Below are positions 6,856 through 13,215 of a DNA stretch of 15,344 nt, in pieces. Every line of letters begins with the position of its first letter. Positions within the stretch are counted from its first letter, which is position 1. The notes beneath the pieces are model-generated. The model saw only the letters and a list, made by a program, of their open reading frames with translations, ran no database searches and had not been told where the DNA came from. The DNA comes from JBBKXP01 sp038251315 (GTDB lineage Bacteria; Pseudomonadota; Alphaproteobacteria; Rhodobacterales; Rhodobacteraceae). The stretch covers positions 1-15,344 of the forward strand of contig JBBSBK010000093.1 in the NCBI GenBank assembly GCA_038251315.1, read 5' to 3'. Both the position numbers and the translations under genes were made by a program.

Positions 6856-8253
6856 TCAGAGCACCCGAAACCGGGGTCTGCGCCAATGCTGTGCCGGTTC
6901 AACCATGAGTTCGTTGATTGCCCAGACCAGCGCATCAACACGGTCCGGCGACCCCGATCCCATGAATCCGCGCGCGGTCATCAGACACATCTGATCCTCC
7001 AGCGGCCCCAGATCGCGCAAATGACGTACCCGGCCCTGTTCATACAAGGCTGCGACAGGTTCGGCCCGCGCCGTCTTGCCCCGACTGGCCCTGACGGCAC
7101 GGTAAGGCACCAGCGGATCGACCTGCCGCAGCACGGCCTCGACCATCGCGCCCCCCTGATTGACCTCCGCCACCAGCCGCTCGGCCCCGTGGCGTTCCAG
7201 CGCGGCAATCGCGGCCCGCGCCCAAACGCTGGGCGACGCGGCACTGACCGTCGCATCCTCCAGCACATAGGCGCACCAGTCCTGCGGCGGGCCCTGCGTG
7301 ACCGCCCCGACTACGACGATGCCGCAGTCATCCGACCCGCGATGGCCGCTGACGGGCGGGTCGATGGCGACGACGATGCGATCCAGATCGGGCGCATGAT
7401 CGACGCCGATCTCGGCCAGATCGGCCGACCGCCACAGCGCGCCCTCGGCATCCGCCATCAGGACACCATCCAGCTCCTGCCGCCCCAACCGGGTGCCGGC
7501 ATAGCGCCTCTGCACCTCGTCCAGAAAAGACGCCGCCAGATTTGCGCGGTTGGCGGAAGTCGGGGCATGGGTGCAGACGGTACTGTCTTGTACCAGCAAA
7601 CCTTTCAAGACGGCAGCGTTGCGCGGCGTCGTGGTGACGCACGCGCGCGGATCGTCCCCAAGTCGCAGGCCGAACTGGATCATGTCCCAGGCTTCCTCGC
7701 CCCGCTTCCATTTGGCCAGTTCATCCGCCCAGACCGCATCGAACTGCGGCCCCCGCAATGCCTCGGGATCGTGTGCCGAAAATATCTGTGCGACGGCCCC
7801 ATTCGGCCATACCAGCATCTTGCGGCCCGCCACCCAGTCCGGGCGGCGATCCCAAGGCGAACAGGCGATGATCCCGCTTTCACCGAACACCATCACCTCG
7901 CGGGCCTGCTCGATGGTATCGGCGACCAGTGCGACGCGACGGGCGCGGCCCGTATCGCGGGGTCGCGGCCCCTCGACCATCGACCGCACCCACTCGGCCC
8001 CGGCGCGGGTCTTGCCCGCACCCCGCCCGCCCATGATGACCCAGGTCCGCCAGTCGGTGTCGGGCGGCAACTGATGCGGCAAGGCCCAGAAATCGAACAG
8101 ATAGGGCAAGGCCCTTAACGTCCGTTCATTCAGCCCGTCAAGAAACTCCGCCTGATCCTCTCGCGTCGCGGAGGCGATCCAGTCGGCCCCCAATCTCGCG
8201 CCGAAGGTCGGCAAAATCGATCTCATCGCTTTGGGTAAGTCCATGCTTGTCAT
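6856..8253 (-). CDS. GTA large terminase g2 (TerL, packaging ATPase-nuclease)
   Basis: A 465-residue motor protein that packages cell DNA into GTA heads. The ATPase domain has Walker A GGRGAGKT (75-82), Walker B and catalytic Glu in AVWADE (173-178) and the TTTP coupling motif (207-210). The C-terminal RNase-H-like nuclease keeps its acidic residues in VVAIDPP (Asp-298), VAEVNQGG (Glu-363) and SPDRVDALVW (Asp-437). WALPHQLPP just before Walker A is typical of GTA/prophage terminases. The start at 8253 has an AGAGG site 6 nt upstream; ATGs at 8244 and 8226 have none. With this start it overlaps g1 by 116 nt in another frame. All catalytic motifs are intact. Confidence 0.95.
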   Translation of the reverse strand: MTSMDLPKAMRSILPTFGARLGADWIASATREDQAEFLDGLNERTLRALPYLFDFWALPHQLPPDTDWRTWVIMGGRGAGKTRAGAEWVRSMVEGPRPRDTGRARRVALVADTIEQAREVMVFGESGIIACSPWDRRPDWVAGRKMLVWPNGAVAQIFSAHDPEALRGPQFDAVWADELAKWKRGEEAWDMIQFGLRLGDDPRACVTTTPRNAAVLKGLLVQDSTVCTHAPTSANRANLAASFLDEVQRRYAGTRLGRQELDGVLMADAEGALWRSADLAEIGVDHAPDLDRIVVAIDPPVSGHRGSDDCGIVVVGAVTQGPPQDWCAYVLEDATVSAASPSVWARAAIAALERHGAERLVAEVNQGGAMVEAVLRQVDPLVPYRAVRASRGKTARAEPVAALYEQGRVRHLRDLGPLEDQMCLMTARGFMGSGSPDRVDALVWAINELMVEPAQHWRRPRFRVL

Positions 8254-8467
8254 TGAAAACCTCTTCCGCCTTCTTTGCGTCCAGATAGGCGCGTTGCAGA
8301 TCACCAAGTTTCGCCAAAATCGCCTTGGGCGCAGATGCGTCGCCCCCTTCGGCCGCTTCCATCAGGGCGAAAACCCGCTCGACCACGCTGTCAAATACCT
8401 TGCGGGCCCGGAACAGCGCGTCCTTCTCCGGGTCCGGTCCCGCATCGGGGATCGTTTCTGGGTTCAT
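8138..8467 (-). CDS. GTA g1, small terminase (TerS) homologue
   Basis: A 109-residue, highly charged, helical protein, MNPETIPDAGPDPEKDALFRARKVFDSVVERVFALMEAAEGG and onward, with LAKLGDLQRAYLDAKKAEEVF (about 50-70) and DLRREIGGRLDRLRDARG near the end. Its place directly before the large terminase and its composition match RcGTA g1, shown in R. capsulatus to be a small terminase that lacks the usual specific DNA-binding domain, consistent with packaging of random host DNA. The start at 8467 has a weak AGG site; an upstream ATG at 8503 in the same frame is possible. Its last ~38 codons overlap the terminase gene. It would be the first gene of the GTA operon. Confidence 0.8.
   Translation of the reverse strand: MNPETIPDAGPDPEKDALFRARKVFDSVVERVFALMEAAEGGDASAPKAILAKLGDLQRAYLDAKKAEEVFNDKHGLTQSDEIDFADLRREIGGRLDRLRDARGSGGVS
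8260..8264 (-). promoter_or_regulatory. Ribosome binding site inside g1 for the large terminase
   Basis: AGAGG on the minus strand, 6 nt before the ATG at 8253 and inside the g1 reading frame. It is the only convincing site near the candidate terminase starts and therefore sets the long g1/g2 overlap. Confidence 0.5.
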
Positions 8468-8562
8468 GTGTTTGCCTGTTGAGAAATACGCATGGAACGA
8501 CATGGGAAACGCGACCTGGATCACCGATCCGGCCGCGCACCCATGTCTCCTAGCATGACTCG

Positions 8563-8592
8563 ATAGCTGCCTGAAAAAGTGCGCTAAGTCAA
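8563..8592 (-). promoter_or_regulatory. Candidate promoter of the GTA operon
   Basis: On the minus strand, -35 TTGACT (8587-8592) is separated by 18 nt from -10 AGCTAT (8563-8568); a 17-nt reading gives CAGCTA. Transcription would begin near 8556, giving a leader of about 90 nt before g1. It is located between mltG and g1, where the GTA promoter is expected. The -35 is good and the -10 weak, as is usual for activated promoters. Prediction by eye only. Confidence 0.45.
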
Positions 8593-8593
8593 T

Positions 8594-8607
8594 GTGTTGC
8601 GCAACAC
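8594..8607. promoter_or_regulatory. Perfect 14-bp palindrome abutting the -35 of the GTA promoter
   Basis: GTGTTGCGCAACAC is its own exact reverse complement. Its near edge is one base from the candidate -35 box, and its centre lies at roughly -44 relative to the predicted start of GTA transcription, the position of a class II activator site. It could be bound by a GTA activator (GafA-type) or another dimeric regulator; the protein cannot be named from the sequence. It has no loop, so an RNA hairpin is unlikely. Confidence 0.55.
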
Positions 8608-8655
8608 GTCTCAGACACGCCGCCCGGTCCGGACAGACTTTCTTAGCGATTGGCT

Positions 8656-9846
8656 TTAATTGCTGCCTTCGCCTGCCGCCGCCTCTGCGGCCTGGCGGGC
8701 CTCAATCTCACGCCAGACAGCGACATTGCGGTTGTGGTCGTCAAGATTGGTGGCAAAGGCATGACCACCAGTACCGTCGGCGACGAAAAAGATGAAATCG
8801 GTCGCCGCGGGGTTCAGCGCCGCCTCGATACTGGCACGACCCGGATTGGCGATCGGCGTCGGCGGCAGGGCGTCGATGACATAGGTATTATAGGGCGTGC
8901 GGGCGCGCAATTCGCTCTGACGCAACCCCCGGCCCAGCACAGCTTGGCCCTTGGTAATACCGTAGATGACTGCCGGGTCAGTCTGTAACTTCATCCCTTG
9001 GCGCAAACGATTGACGAAAACGCTGGCCACTTGGCCGCGTTCTTCGGGTACGCCGGTTTCCTTTTCGATCAAAGAGGCCAGCACCAAAGCCTCTTCAGGC
9101 GTGGCGAACGGCAATCCATCGGCGCGTTGCGCCCATGCCTCTGCAAGGATCTGTGCCTGCGCCGAGGTCATCTGTTCTACGATTCCCGCCGCCGTTGTGC
9201 CTGGAACGAATTCGTAACTGTCCGGCGCCAACGACCCTTCGAGCGGCACGTCGCCGGTAAAATCCTCAAGACCATCGACCGCGTTCAGCGACGTGATGAT
9301 CTGCCAGCTTGTCACGCCTTCGGCCACGGCCACGCGAAACCGTGTATCCGGTTTGGCGCTCACGTCCTCGTACTCGGCCAACATCTCTGGCGGCACGTCC
9401 TCGGCTCCGGGAACGAAATTCGCGGTTTCGACGAAACGGCTCGTCGCCGGGTCGAGTTCGCGCACCTGCACTTGATTGCGGGTGACGCCGATGCGATAGA
9501 CCACCTCGGTGCCGCAAGTGCTTTGGCCGCCACGGGTGATGATATCCACGATACCTTCCATCGACGCCCGTTCCGGCACCAGAAAACTGCCCGCTTTCAA
9601 CTGGGAAGATTTGTCGGAATAATCCGCCCCGATGCGAAAGATCGCGGGTGACGACACCGCATTCTGCCCGGCCAAATCATTGCTGACAGCACGCATAGTT
9701 GCACCGGATTCCACCCGCAGACAGATCGCCTGCGCCAAGGGTCCGGGGGCGGCATATTGCTTGCTTCCCCAAATCACGACACCACCAACCAGAAACAGGG
9801 CGACGATGAAAAACGTCAGCGCATTCGCCGCAACGTGACGCCACAT
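8656..9846 (-). CDS. mltG: Endolytic murein transglycosylase MltG (YceG-like)
   Basis: A 396-residue inner-membrane enzyme that cuts nascent peptidoglycan glycan strands and so limits their length. One N-terminal membrane anchor (about 10-28) is followed by a periplasmic LysM-like region and the YceG catalytic domain. Visible motifs are AVAEGVTSWQI, PDSYEFVPGT, the catalytic Glu in ASLIEKETGVPEERG (Glu-261), VFVNRLRQGMKLQTDPAVIYG, RTPYNTYVIDALPPTPIANPG and FFVADGTGGHAF. Length is slightly above the E. coli protein. Its ATG shares one base with the fabF stop (TGATG), indicating coupled translation with the fatty-acid operon. I see no T-tract terminator between it and the GTA genes. Confidence 0.95.
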   Translation of the reverse strand: MWRHVAANALTFFIVALFLVGGVVIWGSKQYAAPGPLAQAICLRVESGATMRAVSNDLAGQNAVSSPAIFRIGADYSDKSSQLKAGSFLVPERASMEGIVDIITRGGQSTCGTEVVYRIGVTRNQVQVRELDPATSRFVETANFVPGAEDVPPEMLAEYEDVSAKPDTRFRVAVAEGVTSWQIITSLNAVDGLEDFTGDVPLEGSLAPDSYEFVPGTTAAGIVEQMTSAQAQILAEAWAQRADGLPFATPEEALVLASLIEKETGVPEERGQVASVFVNRLRQGMKLQTDPAVIYGITKGQAVLGRGLRQSELRARTPYNTYVIDALPPTPIANPGRASIEAALNPAATDFIFFVADGTGGHAFATNLDDHNRNVAVWREIEARQAAEAAAGEGSN

Positions 9847-11108
9847 CAGGCACGCACCTTGCCGAACAACACACTGGCATTGGTCCCGCCAAAGCCGAAT
9901 GAATTTGACAGCACCACGTCGATCTTGCGTTCCCGCTTGGCGTTCGGGGCCAGATCGACCTTGGTTTCCACTGCTGGATTGTCCAGATTGATCGTCGGCG
10001 GCGCGACCTGATCGCGGAGCGCAAGGATCGAGAATATCGCCTCGATCGCCCCGGCGGCGCCCAGCAGGTGCCCGGTCATGGACTTGGTTGATGACATAGT
10101 GACTGATTCGGCGGCATCGCCCATCAGCCGCTCGACCGCTGCCAGTTCGATAGTATCGGCCATCGTCGACGTCCCATGCGCATTGATGTAATCGATATCC
10201 GCAGGGACAAGGCCCGCATCGGCCAAAGCGGCGCGCATCGACCGTTCGGCCCCCTCGCCATCTTCGGACGGGGCGGTGATGTGATAGGCGTCTCCCGACA
10301 TGCCATACCCCAGCACCTCGGCGTAAATCTTGGCCCCCCGCGCCTTGGCGTGCTCGTATTCCTCGAGCACGACCATCCCCGCGCCCTCGCCCATGACGAA
10401 GCCATCGCGGTCAGCGTCATAGGGGCGGCTGGCCTTGGTCGGGTCGTCCGCCCATTTGGTCGACAGGGCCTTGCAGGCATTGAACCCGGCGATCCCGATC
10501 TCGCAGATGGTCGCCTCTGCACCGCCGGCGACCATCACATCGGCAGCACCACGCTTGATGATCTCGGCCGCGTCGCCGATCGCATGTGCCCCGGTGGAAC
10601 ACGCGGTAACAACCGCATGGTTCGGCCCACGAAAGCCGTAGCGGATCGCAATCTGTCCCGAAATCAGGTTGATGAGCGCACCGGGAACGAAAAAGGGCGA
10701 CACCCGGCGCGGTCCCTTTTCCTTCATCAGGATCGCAGTCTGGGCAATGGAATTCAGACCACCGATCCCCGATCCGGCCAAAACTCCGGTGCGTTCCTGG
10801 TCGGCCCGTTCGGTCGGCATCCAGCCGGAGTCCTCGACCGCCTGCTGTGCGGCAGCCAGACCGAAGATAATGAAATCGTCGACTTTCCGTTGGTCTTTCG
10901 GTTCCATATAAGCGTTGGGGTTGAACGTCCCGTCGCTGCCATCGCCACGCGGCACTTCGCAGGCATAGGTGGTCACAAACCCGGTCGTATCAAACAACGT
11001 GATCGGCCCCGCACCAGAGCGACCCTCGAGGATGCGCTTCCAGCTCAGTTCCACACCATCGGCCAAGGGCGTGACCAACCCCAACCCCGTGACAACCACT
11101 CGGCGCAT
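9846..11108 (-). CDS. fabF: 3-oxoacyl-[acyl-carrier-protein] synthase II (KAS II)
   Basis: A 420-residue condensing enzyme that elongates acyl-ACP with malonyl-ACP in type II fatty acid synthesis. The thiolase fold is marked by MRRVVVTGLGLVTPLADGVE, the nucleophile Cys-170 in AVVTACSTGAHAIGDA, His-311 in NAHGTSTMADTIE, Lys-342 and His-347 in STKSMTGHLLGAAGA, and the glycine-rich end NSFGFGGTNAS. The open frame extends upstream to 11231, but the extension is Arg/Cys/Pro-rich and not part of the family, so I start at the ATG at 11108, preceded by AGG about 7 nt away. It follows acpP after a terminator and shares one base with mltG. Confidence 0.97.
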   Translation of the reverse strand: MRRVVVTGLGLVTPLADGVELSWKRILEGRSGAGPITLFDTTGFVTTYACEVPRGDGSDGTFNPNAYMEPKDQRKVDDFIIFGLAAAQQAVEDSGWMPTERADQERTGVLAGSGIGGLNSIAQTAILMKEKGPRRVSPFFVPGALINLISGQIAIRYGFRGPNHAVVTACSTGAHAIGDAAEIIKRGAADVMVAGGAEATICEIGIAGFNACKALSTKWADDPTKASRPYDADRDGFVMGEGAGMVVLEEYEHAKARGAKIYAEVLGYGMSGDAYHITAPSEDGEGAERSMRAALADAGLVPADIDYINAHGTSTMADTIELAAVERLMGDAAESVTMSSTKSMTGHLLGAAGAIEAIFSILALRDQVAPPTINLDNPAVETKVDLAPNAKRERKIDVVLSNSFGFGGTNASVLFGKVRA

Positions 11109-11232
11109 ACTCTGCCTACCCTGCTTCTTCGTTTCCTCGCAGCCGTGATAGCCCAGCGGCAGACAAAGGGGCAAGGGCAGGAAACGCGATCGGCGGCGCG
11201 CCCCGCAGCCCCGGCCCAAACGCGACGACATG

Positions 11233-11262
11233 AAAAACGGCGCCCCAATCAGGTGCGCCGTT
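11233..11262 (-). terminator. Intrinsic terminator or attenuator after acpP
   Basis: Arms AACGGCGC (11236-11243) and GCGCCGTT (11255-11262) pair perfectly over 8 bp, and the minus-strand transcript continues as TTTTTCA. It begins 24 nt after the acpP stop. It would release most transcripts after the small, highly expressed acpP gene while allowing some read-through into fabF, or fabF may have its own promoter in 11109-11232. Confidence 0.7.
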
Positions 11263-11286
11263 CAATCCAAAAACGTCAATCAGGCT

Positions 11287-11520
11287 TTATTGCGCCGCGC
11301 TGATAAACTTGACTGCATCGCCGAACGACTGGATCGTCTCGGCGGCGTCATCGGGAATTTCGATCCCGAACTCTTCTTCGAACGCCATCACCAGTTCAAC
11401 GGTGTCAAGGCTGTCGGCACCAAGATCGTCGATGAACGACGCGCTTTCGACGACCTTGTCTTCGTCCACACCCAAGTGTTCCACCACGATCTTGCGTACA
11501 CGATCTGCGACGTCGCTCAT
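11287..11520 (-). CDS. acpP: Acyl carrier protein
   Basis: A 77-residue acidic four-helix protein that carries growing acyl chains on 4'-phosphopantetheine. The prosthetic-group Ser is Ser-37 in the motif GADSLDTVELVMAFEEEFGIEIPDD. Length and sequence are typical of alphaproteobacterial AcpP. A GAGGAAA site at 11525-11531 supports the ATG at 11520. It is flanked by a promoter-containing 230-nt gap upstream and an intrinsic terminator downstream, so it can be expressed at a level of its own within the fab cluster. Confidence 0.98.
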   Translation of the reverse strand: MSDVADRVRKIVVEHLGVDEDKVVESASFIDDLGADSLDTVELVMAFEEEFGIEIPDDAAETIQSFGDAVKFISAAQ

Positions 11521-11613
11521 CTTATTTCCTCGCGTTTTTCTCGGGCACTGCCCGTTCTTTGCTTTGCCCCTGGGGGCGGCTCAATCCGCCCCGGTCAGGG
11601 CCGCAACCGATCA

Positions 11614-11627
11614 CCATGCGAACATGG
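11614..11627. promoter_or_regulatory. Dyad CCATG-CGAA-CATGG in the acpP leader
   Basis: A perfect 5-bp inverted repeat with a 4-base centre, about 13-26 nt downstream of the predicted acpP start. It may be an operator, possibly for the neighbouring TetR-family protein, or a small RNA hairpin. Such short dyads occur by chance, so confidence is low. Confidence 0.25.
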
Positions 11628-11646
11628 CTCTGGCCGATCTGCGTGG

Positions 11647-11674
11647 GCTATACCAGAGAACGAACGCAAGGCAA
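11647..11674 (-). promoter_or_regulatory. Candidate acpP promoter
   Basis: On the minus strand, -35 TTGCCT (11669-11674), a 16-nt spacer and -10 TATAGC (11647-11652). Predicted start near 11640, giving a 5' leader of about 120 nt. The match to a sigma-70 promoter is moderate and was made by eye. Confidence 0.35.
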
Positions 11675-11750
11675 ACGCTTTCAACTTCGCCAACCCACCG
11701 TCGGCAAGGAACCAAAAAAACGGAAGCAACATTACACCCGCGCGCTTGTT

Positions 11751-12347
11751 TCAGTGCCGCGCATGCTCACTCTGTTTGCCATTGTCACCAATTCCCAGCG
11801 TCGTACGGGCCGCCTTTTTGACGAACAGTTCAGCATGACGCGGTACCTCGACCGCCGGCAGATACATCTGCACCACGCATGTCGGATAGCGGATCATCGC
11901 CAGTTCAGCGGCCACCGGGGTAAAACCGCTTCGGCTCGCAAAGGCTAGGAAAAGCGCCTCGAAACGGGCATCATGAGAGACGATTTCACCGATCGAATCG
12001 GTCATCAGTCCGGGCTTGACGAAAGCGCTGCGCGGGCAGCATGCCAGAATGGTTGCCGCCACCGGATCGGTGCGGGCAAACCGCACGGTATGCAAGGCGA
12101 TCTGAATGGCGGCTTGCACGCCCTCGCCCTTGAGAGGCACAACCAGCGGCGCCCGCTGCCGCACGATCGCCCAAAGCCAAGCTCGTGCCAGCAGGTCGTC
12201 CATCGACCCATAGCGATGGTAAATCGACCCCACTGACACGCCCGTACCTTGTGAGACCTCGATGACGGTCACGCTGGCCGCCTGTGACAAATGGCCGGCG
12301 AGCCATGCAAAGACCTGATCGTCGGTAAATCCGGCCGGTCGACCCAT
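11751..12347 (-). CDS. TetR/AcrR-family transcriptional regulator
   Basis: A 198-residue protein, MGRPAGFTDDQVFAWLAGHLSQ and onward. The N-terminal DNA-binding domain shows the TetR helix-turn-helix: VTVIEVSQGTGVSVGSIYHRYGSMDDLLARAW (about 27-58). The remaining ~140 residues form the variable ligand and dimerisation domain, with no family I can name. A GGAGGG site (12355-12360) lies 7 nt before the ATG at 12347; the in-frame TTG at 12353 sits on top of that site and is unlikely. It is 51 nt downstream of fabG and probably co-transcribed with fabD-fabG. Its position suggests it senses a lipid-related ligand and controls acpP or itself, but that is inference. Confidence 0.88.
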   Translation of the reverse strand: MGRPAGFTDDQVFAWLAGHLSQAASVTVIEVSQGTGVSVGSIYHRYGSMDDLLARAWLWAIVRQRAPLVVPLKGEGVQAAIQIALHTVRFARTDPVAATILACCPRSAFVKPGLMTDSIGEIVSHDARFEALFLAFASRSGFTPVAAELAMIRYPTCVVQMYLPAVEVPRHAELFVKKAARTTLGIGDNGKQSEHARH

Positions 12348-12381
12348 CCGCAATCCCTCCGCTGAACTGCCTCACGCCTAT

Positions 12382-12392
12382 CACATCGTGTG
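12382..12392. promoter_or_regulatory. Short dyad CACA-TCG-TGTG upstream of the TetR gene
   Basis: A 4-bp inverted repeat with a 3-base centre, 35 nt upstream of the regulator's start and 7 nt before the fabG stop codon region ends. TetR proteins often bind dyads near their own start, but this one is short and may be chance. Confidence 0.2.
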
Positions 12393-12398
12393 GGCCAG

Positions 12399-13136
12399 CT
12401 AAAGCATCGCCAAGCCGCCATTGACATGAATCGTGGCTCCTGTGGTGTATCCCGCCTCAATGCTCGCAAGATACAGCACGGCGGCGGCGATTTCAGCCGC
12501 GCCGCCCATCCGTCCGGCCGGAACCTGGGTCAGAATGGCAGCCTTCTGATCTTCGTTCAATTTATCCGTCATCGCCGTCGTGATGAAACCGGGGGCGACG
12601 CAGTTGACCGTGATCCCACGCGACGCGACCTCGTAGGCGATGGATTTCGACATGCCGACCATGCCCGCCTTGGACGCCGCATAGTTGGCCTGCCCCGGAT
12701 TGCCCGTCGCTCCGACGACTGAACTGATGTTGACGATCCGGCCCCAGCGGGCCTTCATCATACCGCGCACAACGCCTTTGCACAGGCGCATCGTGCTGGT
12801 CAGGTTGACATTCAGAACCGACGACCACTCGTCGTCAGACATCCGCATGAACAGGTTGTCACGGGTGATCCCGGCATTGTTGACAAGGATATCGACCGAC
12901 CCCATCGCGTCCACCGCCCGTTTCGGCAGCGCCGTCACCGAATCGGCGTCGGACAGGTCGCAGGGCAAGACATGGACCCGTTCGCGCAATTCCGCCGCAA
13001 GCGCCTGCAACGGCTCCAACCGCGTTCCTGACAGGGCGACAACTGCCCCGGCACGGTGCAACGCTGTCGCAATTGCCCCGCCGATGCCGCCCGAGGCCCC
13101 CGTGATCAGCGCGTTCTTTCCCGTCAAATTAAACAT
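12399..13136 (-). CDS. fabG: 3-oxoacyl-[acyl-carrier-protein] reductase
   Basis: A 245-residue NADPH-dependent short-chain dehydrogenase that reduces 3-oxoacyl-ACP in each elongation round. Visible motifs are the cofactor loop TGASGGIGGA (12-21), NNAG (86-89), catalytic Asn-111 in NVNLTS, Ser-139 in NISSVVGATGNPGQANYAASKAG with Tyr-152 and Lys-156, and APGFITTAMTDKL. Length equals the usual FabG (244-248). An AGGG site about 6 nt upstream supports the ATG at 13136. It lies 79 nt downstream of fabD in the same direction, the classic fabD-fabG order. Confidence 0.96.
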   Translation of the reverse strand: MFNLTGKNALITGASGGIGGAIATALHRAGAVVALSGTRLEPLQALAAELRERVHVLPCDLSDADSVTALPKRAVDAMGSVDILVNNAGITRDNLFMRMSDDEWSSVLNVNLTSTMRLCKGVVRGMMKARWGRIVNISSVVGATGNPGQANYAASKAGMVGMSKSIAYEVASRGITVNCVAPGFITTAMTDKLNEDQKAAILTQVPAGRMGGAAEIAAAVLYLASIEAGYTTGATIHVNGGLAML

Positions 13137-13215
13137 TTCATTCCCTCAGTCTTCATCCCTACCACAAAACCCTCAGACGAGTTTTGCCAAGGCTTTTTGA
13201 AAGGCTCTGGCCGGT

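Larger units (their letters stand above)
11521..11750. other. Intergenic region between the TetR gene and acpP
   Basis: No ORF can be supported here; the plus-strand frame crossing it is the antisense of acpP. It contains a candidate acpP promoter (11647-11674), the short dyad CCATGCGAACATGG (11614-11627), and a T7 run on the minus strand (11715-11721) without an obvious preceding stem. The dyad would lie just downstream of the predicted transcription start and could be an operator or a leader hairpin. Confidence 0.5.

Noticed and set aside
6838..8118. Long plus-strand frame (426 codons) opposite the terminase gene
   Set aside because: Pro/Arg/His-rich antisense shadow of the terminase in GC-rich DNA; no family motifs, no ribosome site, and the minus-strand terminase is unmistakable.
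8627..8634. GTCCGGAC palindrome upstream of the GTA promoter
   Set aside because: Eight-base GC-rich palindromes are common in this DNA; no positional argument beyond being in the same gap.
8642..8648. Possible CtrA site or looping operator (CTTAGCG here, inverted copy at 8582-8588)
   Set aside because: The TTAG/TTAA spacing near 8643-8660 is 9 rather than 7, so it is not a good CtrA site; a 7-bp inverted pair 53 nt apart is compatible with chance.
1..8655. Active prophage interpretation
   Set aside because: No integrase, repressor, replication genes, lysis cassette or att repeats are visible, and the gene order is that of an RcGTA-type gene transfer agent.
11109..11231. N-terminal extension of fabF to 11231
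   Set aside because: The extra 41 residues are Arg/Cys-rich, overlap the end of the acpP terminator, and are absent from the family; the MRRVVVTGLG start fits KAS II.
10176..11303. Plus-strand frame of 375 codons opposite fabF
   Set aside because: Antisense shadow of fabF with biased Arg/Pro/Gly composition and no recognisable motif.
11230..11838. Plus-strand frame of 202 codons spanning the acpP region
   Set aside because: It is the antisense of acpP plus flanking DNA; this is a frequent false call, and acpP on the other strand is certain.
13137..13215. Possible terminator between fabD and fabG
   Set aside because: Only short broken pairings (GCCA/TGGC and CTTT/AAAG) are present with no continuous stem followed by a T run; the genes are probably co-transcribed.
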